Below are positions 1 through 7,412 of a stretch of DNA of 64,000 bases, one piece after another. Under the pieces are notes generated by a model that was not told the origin of the DNA, did not search any database, and worked only from the letters and a program-made list of their open reading frames with translations. How positions within the stretch are numbered: the stretch's first letter is position 1; the number at the start of each line of letters is the position of its first letter. This stretch comes from Desulforamulus ferrireducens (GTDB lineage: Bacteria; Bacillota; Desulfotomaculia; Desulfotomaculales; Desulfotomaculaceae), in the NCBI RefSeq assembly GCF_002005145.1, contig NZ_CP019698.1:310001-374000 (forward strand), given 5' to 3'. The translations under genes and the position numbers were made by a program.

Positions 1-2
1 CC

Positions 3-572
3 TTTGCCAAAGAAGGCAGCGACATCTTCCTAACCGACCTGGGAGAAACCTACTTCATCGAAGGCATTAGCGACAAAGGCAAAGAACTGCTGGCCAAACT
101 TGGCCTAAGTGCAGCCAGCGAAGAACAAAAGGCCGCAGCGGCCAAACTGCAAACAGAAACCAAAGCAGACGGCAGCATCAACATAGAAGGCCTGGCAGAA
201 AAACTAGGCGGCATGTTCGAACACCCCTTCTGGGACAGCCTGCACGAAAAATGCCTGGGCTGCGCAGCCTGCACCTACCTGTGCCCCACCTGCCACTGCT
301 TTGACATAGCGGACGAAGCCAAAGACTGCGAAGGCTGCCGGGTAAGGAACTGGGATGCCTGCATGTTCCCGCTGTTTACCCTGCACGGCTCGGGACACAA
401 CCCGAGACCAGGCGGCAAAGCCCGCTGGAGACAAAGACTTATGCATAAATTCAACTACTTTGTAGAACGATACAACGCCACCGCCTGCGTAGGCTGCGGT
501 AGGTGCATCAAAAACTGTCCTGTAAACCTGGATATTCGCCAAGCCTTGGCCGAAGTCCGGGCATTGGACTAG
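3..572 (+). CDS. 4Fe-4S dicluster electron-transfer protein (FlxB/AsrA-like), 5' end outside window
   Basis: The frame is open from the window edge, so this is the C-terminal 189 residues of a longer protein. Two cysteine clusters are visible: CLGCAACTYLCPTC with a following CEGC, and CVGCGRCIKNCPV near the end. This is the arrangement of 4Fe-4S dicluster subunits of anaerobic sulfite reductase (AsrA) and of the Flx proteins that partner heterodisulfide-reductase-like complexes. It probably passes electrons between the flavoprotein encoded 20 bp downstream and an Hdr-type or reductase partner outside the window. Cytoplasmic; no signal or membrane segment is seen. The family is clear, but the exact complex cannot be decided without the upstream genes. 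Confidence 0.75.
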   Translation, partial: FAKEGSDIFLTDLGETYFIEGISDKGKELLAKLGLSAASEEQKAAAAKLQTETKADGSINIEGLAEKLGGMFEHPFWDSLHEKCLGCAACTYLCPTCHCFDIADEAKDCEGCRVRNWDACMFPLFTLHGSGHNPRPGGKARWRQRLMHKFNYFVERYNATACVGCGRCIKNCPVNLDIRQALAEVRALD

Positions 573-591
573 CGGAAGCGAGGTAAAAGAG

Positions 592-1425
592 ATGAGAAAC
601 CCCTATCTACCGCTGCCGATGAAACTGGTGAAAAACTTCACCGAGACATCAGACAAACTCATACACACCTTTACCCTGGAATTTCTAAGCCAAGAAGATG
701 CCGAAAACTTTAAGTATGCGCCGGGGCAATTTGCGGAAGTAATGGTCTATGGCAAAGGGGAAGCCCCCTTTGGAATAGCCTCCTCCCCCACCGAGAAAGG
801 GATCTTGAAATTCTCCGTGGCTAAAGTGGGAGTAGTCTCCACCGCCCTGCACATGCTGGAAGAAGGCACCATTGTAGGAGTAAGAGGACCCTTAGGAAAC
901 AGCTACCCGCTGGAGCAACTAAAAGGAAAAAGCCTGACCATCATCGGCGGCGGCTTTGCCTTCACCACCCTGCGTTCCACCATCCAATATATCTTGGATC
1001 CAGCCAATCGTGGGGACTATGGAGACTTGACCGTTATCTACGGTGCCCGTAACCCTGGATTGCTGCTGTACAAAGATGAACTGGCGGCCTGGGATGCGCG
1101 GCCTGACATCAACCTAATCACCACCATAGACCGGGAAGTAGAAGGATGGACCGGTCGGGTTGGCTTTATACCCACCGTGACCAAAGAAGTGGCCCCCAAG
1201 AGTGACTATGCCATTATCTGCGGACCGCCGGTAATGATCAAATTCACCCTGCCGGTACTGGTGGAATGCGGCTTTACCCCGGACCGTATCATCATGAGCT
1301 TAGAAAACAGAATGAAGTGCGGCATTGGTATGTGCGGTCGCTGCAATGTAGGCAGCAAATATGTCTGCAAGGACGGCCCTGTGTTTACCAAGGAGCAGTT
1401 GGATAAGCTGCCCAACGAATATTAA
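592..1425 (+). CDS. FAD/NAD(P)-binding oxidoreductase subunit (FlxA/AsrB/PyrK-like)
   Basis: 277 residues. The N-terminal half is a ferredoxin-reductase-type FAD domain (PFGIASSP motif), followed by an NAD(P)-binding domain (GGGFAFTTLRS). Near the C-terminus four cysteines at about residues 243, 248, 251 and 259 (CGIGMCGRC...C) match the [2Fe-2S] site of PyrK/AsrB/FlxA proteins. It likely takes hydride from NAD(P)H and hands electrons to the Fe-S subunit encoded just upstream. ATG start preceded by GAGG; the two genes are 19 bp apart and surely co-transcribed, ending at the inverted repeat at 1439. FlxA, AsrB and hydrogenase gamma subunits share this architecture, so the precise partner is open. 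Confidence 0.75.
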   Translation: MRNPYLPLPMKLVKNFTETSDKLIHTFTLEFLSQEDAENFKYAPGQFAEVMVYGKGEAPFGIASSPTEKGILKFSVAKVGVVSTALHMLEEGTIVGVRGPLGNSYPLEQLKGKSLTIIGGGFAFTTLRSTIQYILDPANRGDYGDLTVIYGARNPGLLLYKDELAAWDARPDINLITTIDREVEGWTGRVGFIPTVTKEVAPKSDYAIICGPPVMIKFTLPVLVECGFTPDRIIMSLENRMKCGIGMCGRCNVGSKYVCKDGPVFTKEQLDKLPNEY

Positions 1426-1438
1426 AAGTTAATGATAG

Positions 1439-1486
1439 GACAAAGGACCTGGATTTTCCGTAAAAAGACAGGTCCTTTGTCTCATT
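1439..1486 (+). terminator. Hairpin terminator after the redox gene pair
   Basis: A perfect 13-bp inverted repeat (1439-1451 and 1469-1481) lies 14 bp after the stop codon. The T-tract is weak, so it may be an RNA-stabilising hairpin as well as a terminator. Confidence 0.6.
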
Positions 1487-1590
1487 ATAAAAAAGTAAAA
1501 GATTATATATAAATTAAAGCAGAAGAAAAATTTACCGAAATATAAAATATGATCAATGGTTTACATAAGGGTACGAGGGGGCTGGTGTAA

Positions 1591-2205
1591 GTGCAGTTCG
1601 GGGCGTTATATGCCAGGGGAAATAAAAAGATCTGGCTGAGGGTGCCGGGTAAGGATGCGGTGGAGACGGAAATTTCCGCGGTGGAAAATGGTATTATTTG
1701 GCTAAACCTCCCCCGCAAGGACGGGCAGATCTTAGTACTGGAAAAGGACGAAGTTGTTGATATAGGCTTTTCCTACAACGACGGTTTTTATAGCGCAGAA
1801 ACCAGGGTGGTGGAGATTGGCACCGCCCATGGCAGGGTATACGGCTTGCTGATACCCCAGGATTTTGTGCGGGAGCAAAGGAGATACTATGTCAGGAGTA
1901 AATACTCAACTAAGGTCCTGTTCACCAGCCAAAGTAAATATAAAATAACCACAGAACTGTATAACTTTTCAGCCGGTGGTTTGCGGGTTTATGTTACACC
2001 GGAATTTGATGTAATTCTACAAAATGAAAGGTTCTTTTGGGTTGATTTTGCCATAGAGGATAAAACCTTTTCTCTGCCTGTAGAGCTAGTTTGGAAGGAG
2101 TACATGGATAATATTTTAAATGCGGGTTTCAAATTTATCCAGATCCGAGAAAGGGATCAGGAAATATTAATGGCTTTAGCCATAAAGTACTCAAAGAACC
2201 TGTAG
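1591..2205 (+). CDS. PilZ domain protein, YcgR/flagellar-brake type
   Basis: 204 residues. An N-terminal YcgR-like beta domain (about 1-90) is followed by a PilZ domain (about 95-200). The two c-di-GMP contact motifs are present: RRYYVR at residues 97-102 (RRxxxR) and NFSAGG at 125-130 (D/NxSxxG). By family knowledge, such proteins bind c-di-GMP and slow flagellar rotation or act as a general c-di-GMP effector. GTG start at 1591 behind GAGGGGG. It stands alone between two terminators. No flagellar gene is nearby, so the motility role is inferred only. Confidence 0.8.
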   Translation: MQFGALYARGNKKIWLRVPGKDAVETEISAVENGIIWLNLPRKDGQILVLEKDEVVDIGFSYNDGFYSAETRVVEIGTAHGRVYGLLIPQDFVREQRRYYVRSKYSTKVLFTSQSKYKITTELYNFSAGGLRVYVTPEFDVILQNERFFWVDFAIEDKTFSLPVELVWKEYMDNILNAGFKFIQIRERDQEILMALAIKYSKNL

Positions 2206-2213
2206 TCTTAAAA

Positions 2214-2251
2214 GGGCTAGTGCACTTGCCGGTGTAGTAGGCCTTTTTTTT
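2214..2251 (+). terminator. Intrinsic terminator after the PilZ gene
   Basis: An imperfect 12-bp stem (2214-2225 with 2231-2243, two G-G mismatches) runs directly into eight T residues. Confidence 0.6.
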
Positions 2252-2410
2252 GTATAAAAATCAAAGCCTTGTTACTAATGGGGCCAGGTCCCCTCAGCTA
2301 CCAAACATTGATCGGGCTTGTTCTAGGAAATTAGTAGCAAAAAAAGTATAATAGAAGTTAATTGGCAAATCCTAGACAGATATGGTGACAGTGCTTTAGG
2401 GGGGAATATT

Positions 2411-3172
2411 TTGGGGCCACAGGAATTACAAGCTCTACTAGAGGGTGTCCAATCCGGACAAATATCAGTTAATACAGCACTGGAGCAATTAAAAAAATTG
2501 CCCTATGATGATTTGGGTTATGCCAAAATAGACCATCATCGGCATATTAGGAAAGGTTTCCCGGAAGTAATCTTTTGCCAGGGTAAAACTACCATGCAGG
2601 TGGCTGAAATTTTTCATAGGTTGGCTCAGGCCAGTGGAGCTAACATCATTGGTACCAGGGCCAATGAAGAGATGTTTCAGGCTACCCAACGCTTAGTGCC
2701 AGAAGCGCAATATCATGCCCTGGCCAGAATAATTTACCGCCAACAGCCCGACACTCCAAAACAAGGACTGGTTTGTGTTTGCAGTGCCGGCACAGCGGAT
2801 TTACCAGTGGCGGAGGAAGCGGCACTAACCTGTGAGTTGATGGGTAATCAGGTGCAAAGGATTTACGATGTGGGGGTAGCTGGCATACATCGCCTGCTAC
2901 ATCATGTGGAGCAGCTTCACCGGGCCAATGTGATCATAGTGGTGGCTGGTATGGAGGGTGCCTTGCCCAGTGTGGTGGGTGGCTTGGTGGCAAGACCCGT
3001 CATTGCCGTTCCCACCAGTGTAGGCTATGGCGCCAGCTTTCATGGCCTGGCAGCGCTGCTGGGGATGCTAAATAGCTGTGCCTCGGGTGTTACGGTGGTG
3101 AATATAGATAATGGTTTCGGTGCTGGCTACGCTGCCAGCCTAATAAATAAACTGGCAGGTGAGAAAGAGTGA
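2411..3172 (+). CDS. larB: LarB, pyridinium-3,5-biscarboxylic acid mononucleotide synthase
   Basis: 253 residues. LarB carboxylates and hydrolyses nicotinic acid adenine dinucleotide in the first step of nickel-pincer nucleotide (NPN) synthesis. The C-terminal half is a PurE-like carboxylase fold (CVCSAGTADLPVAEEA). Cys223 in NSCASG corresponds to the Cys that forms the covalent NaAD adduct in the Lactiplantibacillus plantarum enzyme (Cys221). TTG start with a GGGGGGAAT ribosome site. The stop codon overlaps the larC start by 4 bp, so larB-larC are translationally coupled. No larA (the NPN-using racemase) is present in the window, so the cofactor's client enzyme lies elsewhere. Confidence 0.92.
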   Translation: MGPQELQALLEGVQSGQISVNTALEQLKKLPYDDLGYAKIDHHRHIRKGFPEVIFCQGKTTMQVAEIFHRLAQASGANIIGTRANEEMFQATQRLVPEAQYHALARIIYRQQPDTPKQGLVCVCSAGTADLPVAEEAALTCELMGNQVQRIYDVGVAGIHRLLHHVEQLHRANVIIVVAGMEGALPSVVGGLVARPVIAVPTSVGYGASFHGLAALLGMLNSCASGVTVVNIDNGFGAGYAASLINKLAGEKE

Positions 3173-3972
3173 AGATAGCCTACTTCGATTGTTTTGCCGG
3201 GATTAGTGGCGATATGCTCTTGGGAGCCCTGGTGGATCTGGGATTATCCCCGGACACTTTAAAACAAGAACTGCAAAGTTTAGGCTTGTCCGGCTATGAG
3301 ATAACCGCCCAAAGGGTAACCCGTCGCGGCATTAGTGGTATGAAAGTGGATGTGACAGTGACCGGGGATCAACCCCACCGCCATTTAAAGGATATACTGC
3401 AGATCCTTGAGCACAGTCGGTTGTCGGAAACAGTTAAACAGGACGCCAAAAATATTTTTACTTTATTAGCCCAGGCCGAGGGGAAAATTCACAATAAGGC
3501 CCCGGAGAGTGTCCATTTCCATGAGGTGGGGGCGGTGGATTCCATTGTTGATATTGTGGGCACCTTAATTGGTTTGCAAAAATTAAAGGTGGAGCAAGTA
3601 TACTGCTCACCACTAAATGTAGGCAGTGGTACGGTGCATTGTGCCCATGGGGTAATGCCGGTACCGGCACCGGCCACCGCTGAGATACTGGTGGACACCC
3701 CCATTTACAGTGCCGGTCCGGCGGTGGAACTGGTTACTCCCACCGGGGCAGTGTTGGTCAAATATCTGGCCAAGGGCTTTGGTCCTATGCCCGGAATGCT
3801 GCTCAAGGCGGTGGGGTATGGGGCCGGGGACAGAGAAACACAAATACCCAATCTTTTGCGGGTAATGCTCGGCGAGAAGGAGCCTCACCAGCATCTCTAC
3901 AGGCCCTGGCAAGGTCAAATGACGCATCGAGAACATGGTCATTGCCATCAACATGAGCATAAGCACGCATGA
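3169..3972 (+). CDS. larC: LarC, nickel insertion protein, N-terminal (LarC1) portion only
   Basis: 267 residues, starting with the typical MKIAYFDCFAGISGDM. LarC inserts nickel into the pincer nucleotide in a CTP-dependent reaction. In the L. plantarum protein a LarC1 part is joined to a C-terminal LarC2 domain by programmed frameshifting, and many other homologues are about 400 residues in one chain. Here the protein stops in a His-rich tail (residues about 251-267, seven His), the place where LarC2 would normally follow. The next gene starts 45 bp later, so no LarC2 coding sequence exists locally in any frame. Either LarC2 is encoded elsewhere or this is a truncated form. GTG start overlapping larB. 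Confidence 0.88.
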   Translation: MKIAYFDCFAGISGDMLLGALVDLGLSPDTLKQELQSLGLSGYEITAQRVTRRGISGMKVDVTVTGDQPHRHLKDILQILEHSRLSETVKQDAKNIFTLLAQAEGKIHNKAPESVHFHEVGAVDSIVDIVGTLIGLQKLKVEQVYCSPLNVGSGTVHCAHGVMPVPAPATAEILVDTPIYSAGPAVELVTPTGAVLVKYLAKGFGPMPGMLLKAVGYGAGDRETQIPNLLRVMLGEKEPHQHLYRPWQGQMTHREHGHCHQHEHKHA

Positions 3973-4017
3973 AAAAAATGAGTACTTTAATAGCTTTAGC
4001 TTCTGGGAGGTTGCCCG

Positions 4018-4833
4018 TTGTTAGGGGAAAAATACCAAAGACTAAAAGAGATATTAAGGGATTGCCACAGCGTGCTGGTTGGTTTTTCCGGCGGTGCCGA
4101 TAGTGCCTTGCTCTTGGCGGTGGCTGCCCAGGAACTGGGTGAACGGGTATTAGCAGTTACTGCCACTTCACCCACTTCCACCCGGTTAGAAATACAAGAA
4201 GCACAGGCCCTGGCAAAACAACTGGCAGTAAAACATTTAGTTATTGAATCTAAAGAAATGCAGTTAGCGGAGTTTATTCAGAATACCCCGCAGAAGTGCT
4301 ATCATTGCAAATGGCTGAGGTATTCTGAGTTAAAAAGGATAGCCCAACAGGCCAATATACCCTGGGTACTGGACGGTTCCAATCTAGACGATCTAGGGGA
4401 TTTCCGACCGGGCAGGAAAGCCTTGCAGGAATTGGGTATTCGCAGCCCACTGCAGGAAGCAGGTTTTACCAAGGCGGAGGTGCGGGAATTATCCCGGCAA
4501 CTGGCACTGCCCACCTGGAACAAGCCGTCGTCCCCCTGCCTGGCCACCCGGATACCCTTCGGACAAATGATTACCGAGGAAAAGTTAAGACGGGTGGAGG
4601 CTGCTGAGGAGTACCTAAGAAAGCTGGGTTTTGCGCCCCTGCGGGTACGGCATTTCCCGGAGGAAGCCCGGCTGGAAATTGCCAGGGAACAATTTAACCA
4701 CCTCTTAAACCATACAGAGGATGTGTACCAAAGGCTCAAGGAGCTGGGTTTTTCCACCATAACCCTGGATTTGGCTGGTTTTCGCAGTGGTAGTATGAAC
4801 GAAACTTTATCAGAACAAGACAAGAGGAGTTAA
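4018..4833 (+). CDS. larE: LarE, ATP-dependent sacrificial sulfur transferase
   Basis: 271 residues of the PP-loop ATPase family (SGGADS at 24-29). LarE adenylates pyridinium dicarboxylate mononucleotide and transfers sulfur to it. Cys174 in SSPCLATRIP matches the single sacrificial Cys176 of L. plantarum LarE. CYHCK at 94-98 is conserved in the family. No cluster of three cysteines typical of Fe-S LarE types is seen near residue 174, suggesting the self-sacrificing type. TTG start with GGGAGG 7 bp upstream. Third gene of the larBCE set. Confidence 0.9.
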   Translation: MLGEKYQRLKEILRDCHSVLVGFSGGADSALLLAVAAQELGERVLAVTATSPTSTRLEIQEAQALAKQLAVKHLVIESKEMQLAEFIQNTPQKCYHCKWLRYSELKRIAQQANIPWVLDGSNLDDLGDFRPGRKALQELGIRSPLQEAGFTKAEVRELSRQLALPTWNKPSSPCLATRIPFGQMITEEKLRRVEAAEEYLRKLGFAPLRVRHFPEEARLEIAREQFNHLLNHTEDVYQRLKELGFSTITLDLAGFRSGSMNETLSEQDKRS

Positions 4834-4840
4834 GGCTTTG

Positions 4841-5245
4841 ATGGATACAGAAACTAAACAAATGATAGAATTTGCCGACAACAATCCCTTTGCCAAAGCA
4901 GTGGATATTAAGGTTACGGAACTGGAACTGGGCTCGGGGAGAGCCAGCGTGGAAGTTACCGTTACGGCTAAACACCTTAACCCCCATGGAACTCTGCATG
5001 GCGGTGTGTTATCCACCATGGCTGACATTGCCATGGGGCTGGCTGTGAGAACCTTAGGCAAGCTAGGAGTGACTGTTAATTTGAATCTAAACTATCTTGC
5101 CCCAGGTTACCTGGGAGAAAAAATTGTCGCCAGGGGGGAGGTTGTGCACCGGGGTAATACCCTTTTGTCCACTGAATGCACCATTGCCAGGGACGATCAG
5201 GTGTTGGCCCGGGCCACTGGTCTATGGTTTGTGGTGAAAACATGA
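4841..5245 (+). CDS. PaaI-type hotdog thioesterase
   Basis: About 134 residues with the hotdog motif HLNPHGTLHGGVLSTMADIAMG. This family hydrolyses acyl- or aryl-CoA thioesters; HGG marks the active-site helix. Start is ATG 4841 (10 bp after AGGAG) or TTG 4838, which differ by one residue. It lies 7 bp after larE, and its TGA overlaps the ATG of folP in an ATGA arrangement, so it belongs to one operon with both. The substrate is unknown. A role in clearing a CoA ester linked to the neighbouring pathways is possible but unsupported. Confidence 0.8.
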   Translation: MDTETKQMIEFADNNPFAKAVDIKVTELELGSGRASVEVTVTAKHLNPHGTLHGGVLSTMADIAMGLAVRTLGKLGVTVNLNLNYLAPGYLGEKIVARGEVVHRGNTLLSTECTIARDDQVLARATGLWFVVKT

Positions 5246-6438
5246 TAGAAATTGGTGTTAAATTTATAGATAACCTGGAACAGGCCTATGCAGAAATGCA
5301 AAGGGTGGGGGCCGATCCAGGAGGGATAGCCAGAATGGCCCCGAAGGCAGTTTTTAAAGTGCTGAAACTTTCCGGGCTCACGCCCACCCAGGCCAACATT
5401 ATTAAACAGGAAATGTTAGCCAGGGGAGGAGATGCGGCGGTAGCCCGCGGGGTGATAAATCACTCTGTGGCTACCACTGATCTGCTGCTCCTGGGAACTT
5501 TAAAACAGTACCGCGGTTTTATTAAAAAATTAAAAATGCAGCCCTTTGGTTTGGCTAAACTGGCGGAGCGGATAGAGGCAGCTTTAGCTAACCTGGCCGG
5601 CTGGCCGAGCCGCCGTATAAATTGTCGGGGTTTGACCTTAGAACTGGGAGAACGCACCCTGGTGATGGGGATTTTAAACGCCACACCGGATTCTTTCTCC
5701 GACGGTGGACGCTATTTAGACCCTGCGGCGGCCTTGGAACACGCTCTGCAAATGGTGGAGGACGGAGCGGATATTATTGATTTAGGGGGCATCTCCACCC
5801 GCCCTGGCCATAGCGAGATCAGTGAGGCAGAGGAGCAGCGTCGTATCTTGCCGGTACTGGACAAGCTGGTGCAGGAAGTCAAGGTACCCATTAGCATTGA
5901 TACCTGGCGGGCGGCAGTGGCCAGGGAAGCCCTGGCCAGGGGGGCACACATGATCAATGACCAATGGGCTTTACGGGGTGACCCGGAACTGGCCCAGGTG
6001 GTGGCAGAGTACCAGGCGCCCATCATGTTAATGCATAACGGTCATAGTACGGAATATCGGGATATCATGCTGGAGCTAACGGCCTTCCTGCGGCAAAGTA
6101 TAGACATGGCCCAGCAGACGGGTATTTCCCGGGGGAATATTATTGTCGATCCCGGTATTGGTTTTGCCAAGACCTATGAACAAAACCTGGAGGTACTGCG
6201 CCGTTTAAAGGAACTGACAGTACTGGGTTGTCCCATTCTCCTGGGTACCTCCCGTAAATCAGTTATTGCCAAAACCCTTAATTTGCCGGTGGATCAGAGG
6301 GTGGAGGGCACCGCTGCCACCGTGGCCCTGGGTATTGCCGCCGGAGCGGACATCGTAAGGGTGCACGATGTAAAAGAAATGGTTCGGGTGGCCCGTATGA
6401 CCGATGCCATCCTAAGGGGGCCGCAGCATGAAGGATAA
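5242..6438 (+). CDS. folP: Dihydropteroate synthase with N-terminal extension
   Basis: 398 residues from ATG 5242, which overlaps the thioesterase stop. The frame is open further upstream, but that part lies over the thioesterase gene. The DHPS barrel begins near residue 138 with MGILNATPDSFSDGG; later motifs include DLGGISTRPG, IDTWRAAVAREAL and LLGTSRKS. The enzyme joins p-aminobenzoate to dihydropterin pyrophosphate. The first about 130 residues are extra relative to the usual 270-280-residue enzyme and contain a small helical domain (GLTPTQANIIKQEMLARGGD). Extensions of this type occur in DHPS of several Clostridia. folB overlaps its end by 11 bp. Confidence 0.9.
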   Translation: MIEIGVKFIDNLEQAYAEMQRVGADPGGIARMAPKAVFKVLKLSGLTPTQANIIKQEMLARGGDAAVARGVINHSVATTDLLLLGTLKQYRGFIKKLKMQPFGLAKLAERIEAALANLAGWPSRRINCRGLTLELGERTLVMGILNATPDSFSDGGRYLDPAAALEHALQMVEDGADIIDLGGISTRPGHSEISEAEEQRRILPVLDKLVQEVKVPISIDTWRAAVAREALARGAHMINDQWALRGDPELAQVVAEYQAPIMLMHNGHSTEYRDIMLELTAFLRQSIDMAQQTGISRGNIIVDPGIGFAKTYEQNLEVLRRLKELTVLGCPILLGTSRKSVIAKTLNLPVDQRVEGTAATVALGIAAGADIVRVHDVKEMVRVARMTDAILRGPQHEG

Positions 6439-6802
6439 GATCATTTTGAAAGGTATGCAGTTTTTTGGTTACCATGGTGTGTTGGAGGAAGAGCGCCGCC
6501 TGGGACAAAAATTTATCGTGGATATGGAACTGAGGTTGGATTTACAACCGGCCGGGCGGCAGGACGATTTGGACCTGAGCATTAGCTATGCCGAGGTTTT
6601 TCAAACGGTGGAAGCTGTGGTCACCGGCCGGTCCTTTCGTTTGCTGGAGGCATTGGCCGAGAGCATTAGCCAGAGGGTATTGGAACAATATCCGCCTGTG
6701 ACGGAAGTGCTGGTGCGGGTGGAAAAACCCGGTGCCCCCATCCCGGGCAATTTTGCCTACATGGCTGTAGAAATTACCCGGCGAAAGGAAGAACTGCCAT
6801 GA
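6428..6802 (+). CDS. folB: Dihydroneopterin aldolase
   Basis: 124 residues with the FolB signature DKIILKGMQFFGYHGVLEEER and the conserved SYAEVF and EKPGAP segments. It cleaves 7,8-dihydroneopterin to 6-hydroxymethyl-dihydropterin, the step before FolK. It starts inside folP (11-bp overlap) and overlaps folK by 4 bp (ATGA), so the three folate enzymes are translationally coupled. Confidence 0.93.
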   Translation: MKDKIILKGMQFFGYHGVLEEERRLGQKFIVDMELRLDLQPAGRQDDLDLSISYAEVFQTVEAVVTGRSFRLLEALAESISQRVLEQYPPVTEVLVRVEKPGAPIPGNFAYMAVEITRRKEELP

Positions 6803-7281
6803 CCCGTGCCTACATTGGTTTGGGCAGCAACCTGGGTAATAGGGAGGAGAATTTATGCCAGGCCTTGCAGCGGCTAACCGCCCATCCCGGCATTCAAGCC
6901 TGCCGCTGTGCCTCCCTTTACGAAACAGCCCCCTGGGGTAATACCCAGCAGGACTGGTTTCTCAACACAGTGGCCGAGGTAGAAACCACCCTGACCCCGG
7001 GGGAATTGCTGCAGGTATTGCAGGAAATAGAAAAGGCCCTGGGCCGTACCCGTACCGTCAAATGGGGGCCCAGAACCTTAGATTTAGATATTTTACTCTA
7101 TGGCGAGGAGAAAATCGACCTGCCGGATTTACAAATACCCCACCCCCGACTGACGGAAAGGGCCTTTGTGCTGGCTCCCCTGGCAGAACTCCAACCGGAC
7201 ATGACCTTACCCCAGGGTAGCATACAAGATTTGCTAGCCCAGGTATTACCTGAGCAAGAGATACGTTTATATCAAAGGTAG
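6799..7281 (+). CDS. folK: 6-hydroxymethyl-7,8-dihydropterin pyrophosphokinase
   Basis: 160 residues with the HPPK hallmarks IGLGSNLGNREENL, ALGRTRTVKWGPRTLDLDILLYG and PHPRLTERAFVLAPL. It transfers pyrophosphate from ATP to hydroxymethyl-dihydropterin, supplying the FolP substrate. Last gene of the larB-larC-larE-thioesterase-folP-folB-folK run. A hairpin at 7383 separates it from the convergent regulator gene. folE and folC are not in the window. Confidence 0.94.
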   Translation: MTRAYIGLGSNLGNREENLCQALQRLTAHPGIQACRCASLYETAPWGNTQQDWFLNTVAEVETTLTPGELLQVLQEIEKALGRTRTVKWGPRTLDLDILLYGEEKIDLPDLQIPHPRLTERAFVLAPLAELQPDMTLPQGSIQDLLAQVLPEQEIRLYQR

Positions 7282-7382
7282 TGAACCAACGATAGCAGAC
7301 TGGCCCTTTTGTGCCAGCCGTGCCAAACACCTACCCCCTTAATTAAAGGGTACCTGATAGTGGTAAAAGGAAGGTGTCAAGA

Positions 7383-7412
7383 AACAGTCCCCTCGACATC
7401 AAGGGGACTGTT
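7383..7412. terminator. Bidirectional hairpin between folK and the convergent regulator
   Basis: Perfect 11-bp inverted repeat 7383-7393 / 7402-7412 with an 8-nt loop. Its right arm lies inside the last codons of the minus-strand regulator gene, whose stop codon is in the loop. Confidence 0.6.

Noticed and set aside
4302-4823. 173-codon ORF antisense to larE
   Set aside because: larE is intact with family motifs; the antisense frame has no motif and is a shadow.
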